Positions 1 to 15,360 are shown, counted from the first letter of the stretch. The stretch: DNA of 64,000 bases from Ptiloglossa arizonensis (GCF_051014685.1 NW_027478711.1:545966-609965); one strand, 5' to 3'. The notes: generated by a model from the letters alone, not told the origin. Made by a program: numbers and translations.

Positions 1-3000
1 TATAACGTATAACGAATAACGTATAACGTAAAACGTATAACGTATAACGTATAACGTATAACCTATGACGTATAACGTAAAACGTATAACGTATAACGTG
101 TAACGTGTAACGTATAACGTATAACCTATAACGTATAACGTATAACGTATAACGTATAACGAATAACGTAAAACGTATAACGCATAACGTATAACGTATA
201 ACGTGTAACGAAGAACGTATAACGAATAACGCATAACGTATAACGTACAACGTGTAACGAAGAACGTATAACGAATAACGTATAAAGTATATCGTATAAC
301 GTATAACGTGTAACGTATAACGTATAACGTATAACGTATAATGTATAACGTATAACGTATAACGTAGAACGTAGAACGTATAACGTATAACGTATATCGT
401 ACAACGTATAACGTATAACGTATAACGTATAATGTATAACGTATAACGTATACCGCAGAACGTAGAACGTATAACGTATAACGTATATCGTAAAACGTAT
501 AACGTATAACGTATAACGTATAACGTATAACGTATAACGTATAACGTATAACGTAAAACGTATAACGTATAACGTATAACGTATAATGTATAACGTATAA
601 CGTATAACGTAGAACGTATAACGTAAAACGTATAACGTATAACGAATAACGTATAACGTATATCGTATAACGTATAACGTATAATGTATAACGTATAACG
701 TATAACGTATAACGTATAACGCATAACGTATAACGTACAACGTGTAACGAAGAACGTATAACGTATAACGTATAACGTATAACGTATAACGTATAACGTA
801 TAACGTATAACGTATAACGTATAACGCATAACGTATAACGTATAACGTAAAACGTATAACGTATAACGTATAACGAATAACGTAAAACGTATAACGCATA
901 ACGCATATCGTACACCGTATAACGTATAACGTATAACGTATAACGTACAACGCATAAAGAATAACGTATAACGTATAACCTATGACGTAAAACGTATAAC
1001 GCATAACATGTAACGTATTACGTATCTCGTATAACGTATAACGTATAACGTATAACGTAAAACGTATAACGTATAACGTATAACGTATAACGCATAACGT
1101 ATAACGTATAACGTATAACGTATAACGTATAACGAATAACGTATAACGAATAACGTAAAACGTATAACGCATAACGTATAACGTATAACGTGTAACGAAG
1201 AACGTATAACGAATAACGTATAACGTATAACGTATATCGTATAACGTAGAACGTATAACGTATATCGTAAAACGTATAACGTATAACGTATAACGTGTAA
1301 CGAAGAACGTATAACGAATAACGTATAACGTATATCGTATAACGTATAACGTATAACGTATAACGTATAAGCTATAACGTATAACGTATAACGTATAACG
1401 TATAACGTATAACGTATAAGGAATTACGTATAACGTATAACGTATAACGAATAACGTAAAACGTATAACGCATAACGTATAACGTATAACGTGTAACGAA
1501 GAACGTATAACGAATAACGTATAACGTATATCGTATAACGTATAACGTACAACGTATAACGTATATCGTAAAACGTATAACGTATAACGTATAACGTATA
1601 ACGTATAACGTATAACGTATAATGTATAACGTATAACGTATAACGTATAACGTATACCGTATAACGTATAACGTATAACGTATAACGTATAACGTATAAC
1701 GTATAACGTATAACGTATAACGTATAACGTATAACGTATAACGTATAACGTATAACGTATAACGTATAACGTATAACGTATAACGTATAACGTATAACGT
1801 ATAACGTATAACGTAAAACGTATAACGTATCACGAATAACGTAAAACGTATAACGCATAACGTATAAAGTCTAACGTACAACGTATAACGAATAACGTAT
1901 TACGTATAACGTATAACGTATAACGTATAACGTATAACGTATAACGAATAACGTATAACGTAAAACGTATAACGTATAACGTATAACGTATAACGTATAA
2001 CCTATGACGGATAACGTATAACGTATAACGTATAACGTATAACGTATAACGTATAACGTATAACCTATAACGTATAACGTATAACGTATAACGAATAACG
2101 TAAAACGTATAACGCATAACGTATAACGTATAACGTGTAACGAAGAACGTATAACGAATAACGTATAACGTATATCGTATAACGTATAACGAATAACGTA
2201 AAACGTATAACGCATAACGTATAACGTATAACGTGTAACGAAGAACGTATAACGAATAACGTATAACGTATATCGTATAACGTATAACGTATAACGTATA
2301 ACGTATAACGTATAACGTATAACGAATAACGTATAACGTATAACGTATAACGTATACCGTATAACGTATAACGTATAACGTATAACGTATAACATATAAC
2401 GTATAACGTATAACGAATAACGTATTACGTATAACGTATAACGTATAACGTATAACGTATAACGTATAACGAATAACGTATAACGTAAAACGTATAACGT
2501 ATAACGTATAACGTATAACCTATGACGTATAACGTAAAACGTATAACGTATAACGTGTAACGTGTAACGTATAACGTATAACCTATAACGTATAACGTAT
2601 AACGTATATCGTATAACGTATAACGAATAACGTAAAACGTATAACGCATAACGTATAACGTATAACGTGTAACGAAGAACGTATAACGAATAACGTATAA
2701 CGTATATCGTATAACGTATAACGTATAACGTATAACGTATAAGCTATAACGTATAACGTATAACGTATAACGTATAACGTATAACGTATAACGTATAACG
2801 TATAACGTATAACGTATAACGTATAACGTATATCGTATAACGTATAACGTATAACGTATAACGTATAACGTATAACGTATAACGTATAACGTATAACTTG
2901 TAACGCATAACGTATAACGTATAACGTATCACGAATAACGTAAAACTTATAACGCATAACGTATAACGTATAACGTATAACGTATAACGTATAACGTATA

Positions 3001-3143
3001 ACGTATAACGAATAACGTATAACGCAAGACGTATATCGCATAACATGTAACGTATTACGTATCACGTATAACGTATAACGTATAACGTATAACGTATAAC
3101 GTATAACGTATAACGTATAACGTGTAACGTATAACGTATAACG

Positions 3144-4640
3144 AATAACGTAAATCGTATAACGCATAACTTATACCGTATAACGTATAACGTATAACGT
3201 ATAACGAATAACGTATAACGTATAACGTATAACGTATAACGTATAACGTATAACGTATAACGTATAACGTATAACGTATAACGTATAACGTATAACGTAT
3301 AACGTGTAACGCATAACGTATAACGTATAACGTATAACGTATGACGTATTACGTATAACGTATAACGTATAACGTATAACGTATAACGTATCACGTATAA
3401 CGTATAACGTATAACGTATAACGTATAACGTATAACGTATAACGTATAACGTATAACGTATAACGTATAACGTATAACGTATAACGTATAACGTATAACG
3501 TATATCGTAAAACGTATAACGCATAACGTATAACGTATAACGTATAACGTATAACGTATAACGTATAACGTATAACGTATAACGTATAACGTATAACGTA
3601 AAACGTATAACGTATCACGAATAACGTAAAACGTATAACGCATAACGTATAAAGTATAACGTGTAGCGAAGAACGTATAACGAATAACGTAAGGCGTATT
3701 ACGTATTACATATTTCGTATAACGTATAACGTGTATCGTATAACTTATGACGTATAACTTATAACATATGACGTATAACGCATAACTTGTAACGAAAAAC
3801 GTATAGCGAATAACGTAAAACGTATGACGCATTACATATTACGTATAACGTATAACGTATAACGTATAACGTATAACGTATAACGTATAACGTATAACGT
3901 ATAAAGAATAACGTAAAACGTATAACGCTTAACGTATAACGTACAACGTGTAACGAAGAACGTATAACGAATAACGTATAAAGTATATCGTATAACGTAT
4001 AACGTGTAACGTATAACGTATAACGTATAACGTATAATGTATAACGTATAACGTATAACGCAGAACGTAGAACGTATAACGTATAACGTATATCGTAAAA
4101 CGTATAACGTATAACGTATAACGTATAACGTATAACGTATAACGTATAACGTAAAACGTATAACGTATAACGTATAACGTAAAACGTATAACGTATAACG
4201 TATAACGTATAACGTATAACGTATCACGTATAACGTATAACGTATAACGTATAACGTATAACGTATAACGTATAACGTATAACGTATAACGTATAACGAA
4301 TAACGTAAATCGTATAACGCATAACTTATACCGTATAACGTATAACGTATAACGTATAACGAATAACGTATAACGTATAACGTATAACGTATAACGTATA
4401 ACGTATAACGTATAACGTATAACGTATAACGTATAACGTATAACGTGTAACGCATAACGTATAACGTATAACGTATAACGTATGACGTATTACGTATAAC
4501 GTATAACGTATAACGTATAACGTATAACGTATCACGTATAACGTATAACGTATAACGTATAACGTATAACGTATAACGTATAACGTATAACGTATAACGT
4601 ATAACGTATAACGTATATCGTAAAACATATAACGCATAAC
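3144..4640. repeat. Duplicated segment pair, spacing about 1.11-1.16 kb
   Basis: The variant string around TAAATCG at 3,151 recurs at 4,306 (1,155 bp apart). The string TATGACG-TATTACG at 3,339 recurs at 4,480 (1,141 bp). The TATCACG unit at 3,388 recurs at 4,529 (1,141 bp). TATATCG at 3,500 recurs at 4,613 (1,113 bp). The order of markers is conserved, while the pure consensus runs between them differ by 2 to 4 whole heptamers. This is what expected unit gain or loss inside perfect runs would look like after a segmental duplication. Confidence 0.8.
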
Positions 4641-5660
4641 GTATAACGTATAACGTGTAACGTATAATGTATAACGTATAACGCATAACGTATAACGTAT
4701 AACGTATAACGTATAACGAATAACGTAAAACGTATAACGCATAACGTATAACGTATAACGTATAACGTATAACGTGTAACGTAAATCGTATAACGCATAA
4801 CTTATACCGTATAACGTATAACGTATAACGTATAACGTATAACGTATAACGTATAACGTATAACGTATAATGTATAACGTATAACGCATAACGTATAACG
4901 TATAACGTATAACGTATAACGAATAACGTAAAACGTATAACGCATAACGTATAACGTATAACGTATAACGCATAACGTATAACCTATGACGTATAACGTA
5001 TAACGTATAACGTATAACGTATAACGTATAACGTATAACGTATAACGTATAACGTATGACGTATAACGTATAACGTATAACGTATAACGTATAACGTATA
5101 ACGCATAACGTATAACGTATAACGTATAACGTATAACGTATAACGTATAACGTAGAACGTATAACGTATAACGTATAACGTATAACGTATCACGTATAAC
5201 GTATAACGTATAACGTATAACGTATAACGTATAACGTATAACGTATAACGTATAACGTATAACGTATAACGTATATCGTAAAACATATAACGCATAACGT
5301 ATAACGTATAACGTGTAACGTATAATGTATAACGTATAACGCATAACGTATAACGTATAACGTATAACGTATAACGAATAACGTAAAACGTATAACGCAT
5401 AACGTATAACGTATAACGTATAACGTATAACGTGTAACGTAAATCGTATAACGCATAACTTATACCGTATAACGTATAACGTATAACGTATAACGTATAA
5501 CGTATAACGTATAACGTATAACGTATAATGTATAACGTATAACGCATAACGTATAACGTATAACGTATAACGTATAACGAATAACGTAAAACGTATAACG
5601 CATAACGTATAACGTATAACGTATAACGCATAACGTATAACCTATGACGTATAACGTATA
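4495..5660. repeat. 658-bp spaced tandem duplication (94 units)
   Basis: Positions of about 4,495-5,000 and 5,153-5,660 carry the same ordered variants 658 bp apart. Examples are TATCACG at 4,529 and 5,187, TAAATCG at 4,782 and 5,440, then TTATACC-type and TATAATG units. The copies diverge upstream of the TATCACG unit and downstream of about 5,660. There is no gene; the segment is ordinary satellite between the markers. Confidence 0.85.
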
Positions 5661-6799
5661 ACGTGTAACGTATAACGTATAACGTACAGCGTATACCGTA
5701 TCACGTATAATGTATTACGAATAACGTGTTACGTATAACGTATAACGTATAACGTATAACGTGTAAAGAATAACGTATAACGTATAACGTATAAAGAATT
5801 ACGTATAACGTAAAACGTATAACGCATAACGTATAACGTATAACGTATAACGCATAACGTATAACCTATGACGTATAACGTATAACGTATAACGTATAAC
5901 GTATAACGTATAACGTATAACGTATAACGTATAACGTATGACGTATAACGTATAACGTATAACGTATAACGTATAACGTATAACGCATAACGTATAACGT
6001 ATAACGTATAACGTATAACGTATAACGTATAACGTAGAACGTATAACGTATAACGCATAACGTATAACGTATAACATGTGACGAAGAACGTATAACGAAT
6101 AACGTATAACGTATAACGTATAAGGTATAACGTATAACGTATAACGTATAACGTATAACGTATATCGTAAAACGTATAACGTATAACGTGTAAAGAATAA
6201 CGTATAACGTATAACGTATAAAGAATTACGTATAACGTATAACGTATAACGAATAACGTAAAACGTATAACACATAACGTATAACGTATAACGTGTAACG
6301 AAGAACGTATAACGAATAACGTATAACGTATAACGCATGACGTATAACGTATAACGTGTAACGAAGAACGTATAACGAATAACGTATAACGTATATCGTA
6401 TAACGTATAATGTATAACGTATAACGTATAAGGTATAACGTATAACGTATAACGTATAACGTATAACGTATAACGTATAACGTATAACGTATAACGTATA
6501 ACGTATAACGTATAACGTATAACGTATAACGTATAACGTATAACGTATAACGTATATCGTAAAACGTATAACGCATAACGTATAACGTATAACGTATAAC
6601 GTATAACGTATAACGTATAACGTATAACGTATACCGTATAACGTATATCGTATAACGTATAACGTATAACGTATACCGTATAACGTATACCGTATAACGT
6701 ATGACGTATAACGTATAACGTATAACGTATAACGTATCACGAATAACGTAAAACGTATAACGCATAACGTATAACGTATAACGTGTAACGAAGAACGTA

Positions 6800-7000
6800 T
6801 AACGAATAACGTAAAACGTATTACGTATTACATATTTCGTACAACGTATAACGTGTATGGTATAACTTATGACGTATAACTTATAACGTATGACGTATAA
6901 CGAATAACGTAAAACGTAGTACGTATTACATATTTCGTACAACGTATAACGTGTATGGTATAACTTATGACGTATAACTTATAACGTATGACGTATAACG
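6800..7000. repeat. 98-bp tandem duplication (14 units) around TTACATATTTCG
   Basis: A rare string containing ATATTTCG, a TACAACG unit and the unusual TGTATGG is present twice, 98 bp apart (TTT at 6,835-6,837 and at 6,933-6,935). The two copies differ by at least one base: the first reads TATTACG where the second reads TAGTACG. The TGTATGG form is seen only in these two places, so the pair probably arose by one local duplication. Confidence 0.85.
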
Positions 7001-8210
7001 TGTAACTTGTAACGAAAAACGTATAACGAATAACGTAAAACGTATGACGCGTTACATATTACGTATAACGTATAACGTATAACGTATAACGAATATCGTA
7101 AAACGTATAACGCATGACGTATAACGTATAACGTGTAACTAAGAACGTATAACGTATAACGTAGAACGTATAACGTATAACGTGTAACGTATAACGTGTA
7201 ACGAAGAACGTATAACGAATAACGTATAACGTATATCGTATAACGTATAACGTATAACGTATAACGTATAACGTATAACGTATAACGTATAATGTATAAC
7301 GTATAACGCATAACGTATAACGTATAACGTATAACGTATAACGAATAACGTAAAACGTATAACGCATAACGTATAACGTATAACGTATAACGCATAACGT
7401 ATAACCTATGACGTATAACGTATAACGTATAACGTATAACGTATAACGTATAACGTATAACGTATAACGTATGACGTATAACGTATAACGTATGACGTAT
7501 AACGTATAACGTATAACGTATAAAGAATAACGTAAAACTTATAACGCATAACGTATATCGTATACCGTATAACGTATAACGTATAACGTATAACGTATAA
7601 CGTATAACGTATAACGCATAACGAATAACGTATAACGTATCACCTATGACGTAGAACGTATAACGTATAACGTATAACGTATAACGTATAACGAATGACG
7701 TAAAACGTATAACGCATAACGTATAACGTATAACGTAGAACGTATAACGTATAACGTATAACGTATAACGTATAACGTATAACGTATAACGTATAACGTA
7801 TAACGTATAACGTATAACGTATAACGTATAACGCATAACGTATAACGCATAACGTATAACGTATAACGTATAACGTATAACGTATAACGTATAACGTATA
7901 ACGTATAACGTATAACGTATAACGTATAACGTATAACGTATAACGTATAACGTATAACGTATAACGTATAAAGAATAACCTATAACGTATACCGTATAAC
8001 GTATAACGTATAACGTATAACGTATAACGTGTAACGAAGAACGTATAACGAATAACGTATACCGTATAACGTATAACGTATAACGTATAACGTATATCGT
8101 AAAACGTATAACGTATGACGTATAAAGAATAACTTATAACGTATAACATATAAAGAATAACGTATAACGTATAACGTATAACGAATAACGTAAAACGTAT
8201 AACGCATAAC

Positions 8211-8216
8211 GTAAAC
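8211..8216. repeat. 6-bp unit: heptamer phase slip of -1
   Basis: The unit here reads GTAAAC instead of a 7-base form such as GTAAAAC. The unit start position modulo 7 is 0 before this site and 6 after it. An identical 6-bp unit recurs at 11,598, inside a related segment. Confidence 0.9.
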
Positions 8217-8783
8217 GTATAACGTGTAACGAAGAACGTATAACGTATAACGTATAACGAATAACGTAAAACGTATGACGCATTACATATTACGTATAAC
8301 GTATAACCTATAACGTATAACGTATAACGTATAACGAATAATGTAAAACGTATAACGAATACCGTATAACGTATAACGTATAACGTATAACGTATAACGT
8401 ATAACGTATAACGTATAACGTATAACGTATAACGTATACCGTATAACGTATAACGTATAACGTATAACGTATAACGTATAACGTATAAAGTATAACGTAT
8501 AACGTATAAAGTATAACGTATAACGTATAACGTATAACGTATAACGTGTAACGTATAACGTACAACGTATAACGTATAACGCATAACGAATAACGTATAA
8601 CGTATAACCTATGACGTATAACGTATAACGTATAACATATCACGTATATCGTATAACGTATAACGTATAACGAATAACGTATAACGTATATCGTATAACG
8701 TATAACGTATAACGTATAACGTCTAACGTATAACTTATAACGTATAACGTATAACGTATAACGAATAACGTAAAACGTATGAC

Positions 8784-9980
8784 GCATTACATATTACGTA
8801 TAACGTATAACGTATAACGTATAACGTATAACGTATAACGTATAACGAATAACGTAAAACGTATAACGTATACCGTATAACGTATAACGTATAACGTATA
8901 ACGTATAACGTATAACGTATAACGTATAACGTATAACGTATAACGTATAACGTATAACGTATAACGTAGAACGTAGAACGTATAACGTATAACGTATAAC
9001 GTATAACGTATAACGTACAACGTATACCGTATCACGTATAATGTATTACGAATAACGTGTTACGTATAACGTATAACGTATAACGTATAACGTATAACAT
9101 ATAACGTATAACGTATAACGTATATTGTATAACGTATAACGAATAACGTAAAACGTATTACGTATTACATATTTCGTATAACGTATAACGTGTATCGTAT
9201 ATCGTATGACGTACAACTTATAACGTATAACGTATAACGTATAACTTGTAACGAAAAAAGTATAAAGAATAATGTAAAACGTATGACGCATTACATATTA
9301 CGTATAACGTATAACGTATAACGTATAACCTATGACGTATAACGTCTAACTTATAACGTATAACGTATAACGTATAACGTATAACGTATAACGTATAACG
9401 TATAACGTATAACGTATAAAGTATAACGTATAACGTATAACGTATAACGTATAACGTATAACGTATAACGTATAACGTATAACGTATAACGTATAACGTA
9501 TACCGTATAACGTATAACGTATAACGTATAACGTATATCGTAAAACGTATAACGTATGATGTATAAAGAATAACGTATAACGTATAACGTACAAAGAATA
9601 ACGTATAACGTATAACGTATAACGAATAACGTAAAACGTATAACGCATAACGTATAACGTATAACGTATAACGTATAACGTAAAACGCATAACGTATAAC
9701 GTATAACGTATAACGTATAACGTATAACGTATAACGTATAACGTATAACGTATAACGTATAACGTATAAAGTATAACGTATAACGTATAACGTATAACGA
9801 ATAACGTAAAACGTATAACGCATAACGTATATCGTATACCGTATAACGTATAACGTATAACGTACAACGTATAACGTATAACGCATAACGAATAACGTAT
9901 AACGTATAACCTATGACGTATAACGTATAACGTATAACATATCACGTATATCGTATAACGTATAACGTATAACGTATTAC
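8784..9980. repeat. Segment repeated about 4.57 kb and 11.2 kb downstream
   Basis: The ordered variants from the GCATTACATATTACG marker at 8,784 through about 9,980 recur at about 13,361-14,535 (offsets 4,577 falling to 4,556). They include an uncommon TATATTG-type unit near 9,121 and the AAAAAAG-containing string near 9,245. Part of the segment (about 9,046-9,290) recurs a third time at about 20,271-20,540. The offsets are one or two bases short of multiples of 7, as expected from the phase slips lying between the copies. No gene is present. Confidence 0.8.
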
Positions 9981-10547
9981 GTATAACGTATAACGTACAA
10001 CGTATAACGTATAACGTATAACCTATAACGTATAACGTGTAAGGAAGAACGTATTACGAATAACGTAAAACGTATAACGCATAACATGTAACGTATAACG
10101 TATAACGTATCACGTATAACGTATAACGTATAACGTATAACGTATAACGTATAACGTATAACGTATAACGTATAACGTATAACGTATAACGTATAACGTA
10201 TAACGTATAACGTATAACGTATAACGTATAACGTATAACGTACAACGTATAACGTATAACGTATAACGTATAACGTATAACGTATAACGTATAACGTAAA
10301 ACGTATAACGTATACCGTATAACGTATAAAGTATAACGTATAACGTATAACGTATAACGTATAACGTATAACGTATAACGTATTACGTATAACGTATAAC
10401 GTATAACGTATAACGTATAACGAATAACGTATAACGTAAAACGTATAATGTATAACGTATAACGTATAACCTATGACGTATAACGTATAACGTATAACGT
10501 ATAAAGTATAACGTATAACGTATAACGTATAACGTATAACGTATAAC

Positions 10548-11100
10548 GTATTACGTATAACGAATAACGTATAACGTATCACCTATGACGTAGAACGTAT
10601 AACGTATAACGTATAACGTATAACGTATAACGAATGACGTAAAACGTATAACGCATAACGTATAACGTATAACGTATAACGTATAACGTATAACGTATAA
10701 CGTATAACGTATAACGTATAACGTATAACGTATAACGTATAACGTATAACGTATAACGTATAACGTATAACGTATAACGTATAACGTATAACGCATAACG
10801 TATAACGCATAACGTATAACGTATAACGTATAACGTATAACGTATAACGTATTACGTATAACGAATAACGTATAACGTATCACCTATGACGTAGAACGTA
10901 TAACGTATAACGTATAACGTATAACGTATAACGAATGACGTAAAACGTATAACGCATAACGTATAACGTATAACGTATAACGTATAACGTGTAACGTATA
11001 ACGTATAACGTATAACGTATAACGTATAACGTATAACGTATAACGTATAACGTATAACGTATAACGCATAACGTATAACGCATAACGTATAACGTATAAC
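10548..11100. repeat. 301-bp tandem duplication (43 units)
   Basis: The string TATTACG, AATAACG, TATCACC, TATGACG, TAGAACG starting at 10,548 recurs at 10,849, exactly 301 bp later. The TATCACC-TATGACG-TAGAACG part also occurs near 7,640, so this is a local re-duplication of an older segment. Confidence 0.85.
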
Positions 11101-11597
11101 GTATAACGTATAACGTATAACGTATAACGTATAACGTATAACGTATAACGTATAACGTATAACGTATAACGTATAACGTATAACGTATAACGTATAACGT
11201 ATAACGTATAACGTATAAAGAATAACCTATAACGTATACCGTATAACGTATAACGTATAACGTATAACGTATAACGTATAACGTATAACGTATAACGTAT
11301 AACGCATAACGTACAACGTATAACGTGTAACGAAGAACGTATAACGAATAACGTATATCGTAAAACGTATAACGTATAACGTATAACGTATAACGTATAA
11401 CGTATAACGTATAACGTATAACGTATAACGTATAACGTATAACGTATACCGTATAACGTATAACGTATAACGTATAACGTATATCGTAAAACGTATAACG
11501 TATGACGTATAAAGAATAACGTATAACGTATTACATATAAAGAATAACGTATAACGTATAACGTATAACGAATAACGTAAAACGTATAACGCATAAC

Positions 11598-11603
11598 GTA
11601 AAC
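11598..11603. repeat. Second 6-bp unit: heptamer phase slip of -1
   Basis: The unit GTAAAC again replaces a 7-base unit, moving the phase from 6 to 5 modulo 7. It lies 3,387 bp after the identical slip at 8,211, in the same variant context (after an AATAACG, TAAAACG, CATAACG series). It is therefore probably a duplicated copy of the same mutation, not an independent event. Confidence 0.9.
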
Positions 11604-11932
11604 GTATAACGTGTAACGAAGAACGTATAACGTATAACGTATAACGTATAACGTATAACGTATAACGTATACCGTATAACGTATAACGTATAACGTATAA
11701 CGTATAACGTATATCGTAAAACGTATAACGTATGACGTATAAAGAATAACGTATAACGTATAACGTATAAAGAATAACGTATAACGTATAACGTATAACG
11801 AATAACGTAAAACGTATAACGCATAACGTATAACGTATAACGTATTACGTATAACGTAAAACGCATAACGTATAACGTATAACGTATAACGTATAACGTA
11901 TAACGTATAACGTATAACGTATAACGTATAAC

Positions 11933-13540
11933 GTGTAACGAAGAACGTATAACGAATATCGTATAACGTATATCGTATAACGTATAACGTATAACGTATA
12001 ACGTCTAACGTATAACTTATAACGTATAACGTATAACGTATAACGAATAACGTAAAACGTATGACGCATTACATATTACGTATAACGTATAACCTATAAC
12101 GTATAACGTATAACGTATAACGAATAACGTAAAACGTATAACGAATACCGTATAACGTATAACGTATAACGTATAACGTATAACGTATAACGTATAACGT
12201 ATACCGTATAACGTATAACGTATAACGTATAACGTATAACGTATAACGTATAAAGTATAACGTATAACGTATAAAGTATAACGTATAACGTATAACGTAT
12301 AACGTATAACGTATAACGTATAACGTACAACGTATAACGTATAACGCATAACGAATAACGTATAACGTATAACCTATGACGTATAACGTATAACGTATAA
12401 CATATCACGTATATCGTATAACGTATAACGTATAACGAATAACGTATAACGTATATCGTATAACGTATAACGTATAACGTATAACGTCTAACGTATAACT
12501 TATAACGTATCACGTATAACGTATAACGAATAACGTAAAACGTATGACGCATTACATATTACGTATAACGTATAACGTATAACGTATAACGTATAACGTA
12601 TAACGTATAACGAATAACGTAAAACGTATAACGTATACCGTATAACGTATAACGTATAACGTATAACGTATAACGTATAACGTATAACGTATAACGTATA
12701 ACGTATAACGTATAACGTATAACGTATAACGTATAACGTATAACGTGTAACGAAGAACGTATAACGAATATCGTATAACGTATATCGTATAACGTATAAC
12801 GTATAACGTATAACGTCTAACGTATAACTTATAACGTATAACGTATAACGTATAACGAATAACGTAAAACGTATGACGCATTACATATTACGTATAACGT
12901 ATAACCTATAACGTATAACGTATAACGTATAACGAATAACGTAAAACGTATAACGAATACCGTATAACGTATAACGTATAACGTATAACGTATAACGTAT
13001 AACGTATAACGTATACCGTATAACGTATAACGTATAACGTATAACGTATAACGTATAACGTATAAAGTATAACGTATAACGTATAAAGTATAACGTATAA
13101 CGTATAACGTATAACGTATAACGTATAACGTATAACGTACAACGTATAACGTATAACGCATAACGAATAACGTATAACGTATAACCTATGACGTATAACG
13201 TATAACGTATAACATATCACGTATATCGTATAACGTATAACGTATAACGAATAACGTATAACGTATATCGTATAACGTATAACGTATAACGTATAACGTC
13301 TAACGTATAACTTATAACGTATAACGTATAACGTATAACGAATAACGTAAAACGTATGACGCATTACATATTACGTATAACGTATAACGTATAACGTATA
13401 ACGTATAACGTATAACGTATAACGAATAACGTAAAACGTATAACGTATACCGTATAACGTATAACGTATAACGTATAACGTATAACGTATAACGTATAAC
13501 GTATAACGTATAACGTATAACGTATAACGTATAACGTAGA
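11933..13540. repeat. 812-bp tandem duplication (116 units)
   Basis: Copy one is about 11,933-12,744 and copy two about 12,745-13,540. Landmarks repeat exactly 812 bp apart: TGTAACG-AAGAACG at 11,933 and 12,745, GCATTACATATTACG at 12,066 and 12,878, and again at 12,549 and 13,361. A TATCACG unit near 12,510 in copy one is consensus in copy two, so the copies have begun to differ. The second copy changes its variant string near 13,537 (TAGAACG units). Confidence 0.88.
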
Positions 13541-14368
13541 ACGTAGAACGTATAACGTATAACGTATAACGTATAACGTATAACGTACAACGTATACCGT
13601 ATCACGTATAATGTATTACGAATAACGTGTTACGTATAACGTATAACGTATAACGTATAACGTATAACATATAACGTATAACGTATAACGTATATTGTAT
13701 AACGTATAACGAATAACGTAAAACGTATTACGTATTACATATTTCGTATAACGTATAACGTGTATCGTATAACGTATGACGTACAACTTATAACGTATAA
13801 CGTATAACGTATAACTTGTAACGAAAAAAGTATAAAGAATAATGTAAAACGTATGACGCATTACATATTACCTATAACGTATAACGTATAACGTATAACC
13901 TATGACGTATAACGTCTAACTTATAACGTATAACGTATAACGTATAACGTATAACGTATAACGTATAACGTATAACGTATAACGTATAAAGTATAACGTA
14001 TAACGTATAACGTATAACGTATAACGTATAACGTATAACGTATAACGTATAACGTATAACGTATAACGTATACCGTATAACGTATAACGTATAACGTATA
14101 ACGTATATCGTAAAACGTATAACGTATGATGTATAAAGAATAACGTATAACGTATAACGTACAAAGAATAACGTATAACGTATAACGTATAACGAATAAC
14201 GTAAAACGTATAACGCATAACGTATAACGTATAACGTATAACGTATAACGTAAAACGCATAACGTATAACGTATAACGTATAACGTATAACGTATAACGT
14301 ATAACGTATAACGTATAACGTATAACGTATAACGTATAACGTATAACGTATAACGAATAACGTAAAAC

Positions 14369-14375
14369 GATAAAC
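14369..14375. repeat. Aberrant unit GATAAAC with preserved phase
   Basis: This unit differs from GTATAAC at three adjacent positions yet keeps 7-bp length, so the phase on both sides is the same (5 modulo 7). The simplest explanations are a compensated one-base deletion and insertion, or three substitutions. The matching position in the related copy near 9,800 has a regular unit. Confidence 0.7.
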
Positions 14376-15110
14376 GCATAACGTATATCGTATACCGTAT
14401 AACGTATAACGTATAACGTACAACGTATAACGTATAACGCATGACGAATAACGTATAACGTATAACCTATGACGTATAACGTATAACGTATAACATATCA
14501 CGTATATCGTATAACGTATAACGTATAACGTATTACGTATAACGTATAACGTACAACGTATAACGTATAACGTATAACGTATCACGAATAACGTAAAACG
14601 TATAACGTATAACGTATAACGTATAACGTATAACGTATAACGTATAACGTGTAACGAAGAACGTATAACGAATAACGTGTAACGTATATCGTATAACGTA
14701 TAACGTATAACGTATAACGTATAACGTCTAACGTATAACTTATAACGTATAACGTATAACGTATAACGAATAACGTAAAACGTATGACGCATTACATATT
14801 ACGTATAACGTATAACGTATAACGTATAACGTATTACGTATAACGTATAACGTATAACGTATAACGTATAACGAATAACGTATAACGTAAAACGTATAGT
14901 GTATAACGTATAACGTATAACCTATGACGTATAACGTATAACGTATAACGTATAAAGTATAACGTATAACGTATAACGTATAACGTATAACGTATAACGA
15001 ATAACGTAAAACGTATAACGTATACCGTATAACGTATAACGTATAACGTATAACGTATAACGTATAACGTATAACGTATAACGTATAACGTATAACGTAT
15101 AACGTATAAC

Positions 15111-15222
15111 GTATACCGTATAACGTATACCGTATAACGTGTAACGTATAACGTGTAACGTATAACGTACAACGTATAACGTACAACGTATAACGTACAA
15201 CGTATAACGTACAACGTATAAC
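15111..15222. repeat. Strict 14-bp alternating dimer block
   Basis: Variant units alternate with consensus units at an exact 14-bp period for eight cycles: GTATACC at 15,111 and 15,125, GTGTAAC at 15,139 and 15,153, and GTACAAC at 15,167, 15,181, 15,195 and 15,209, each followed by GTATAAC. I did not see another run of this kind in the window. It looks like expansion of a heptamer dimer, a smaller-scale version of HOR formation. Confidence 0.88.
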
Positions 15223-15355
15223 GTATAACGTATAACGTAGAACGTATAACGTATAACGTATAACGTATAACGTATAACGTATAACGTATAACGTATAACG
15301 TATAACGTATAACGTATAACGTATAACGTATAACGTATAGCGTATAACGTATAAC

Positions 15356-15360
15356 ATAAC
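15356..15360. repeat. 5-bp unit: heptamer phase slip of -2
   Basis: The unit here reads ATAAC, lacking GT relative to GTATAAC. Phase moves from 5 to 3 modulo 7. At every landmark checked from here to the end of the window the phase stays at 3. Confidence 0.9.

Noticed and set aside
3690..3850. Possible foreign insertion around TTACATATTTCG and TTGTAACGAAAAACG
   Set aside because: Although unusually diverged, it still reads in 7-bp steps with phase kept on both sides, and it recurs about 20 times with the rest of the HOR. It is a cluster of variant units, not an insertion.
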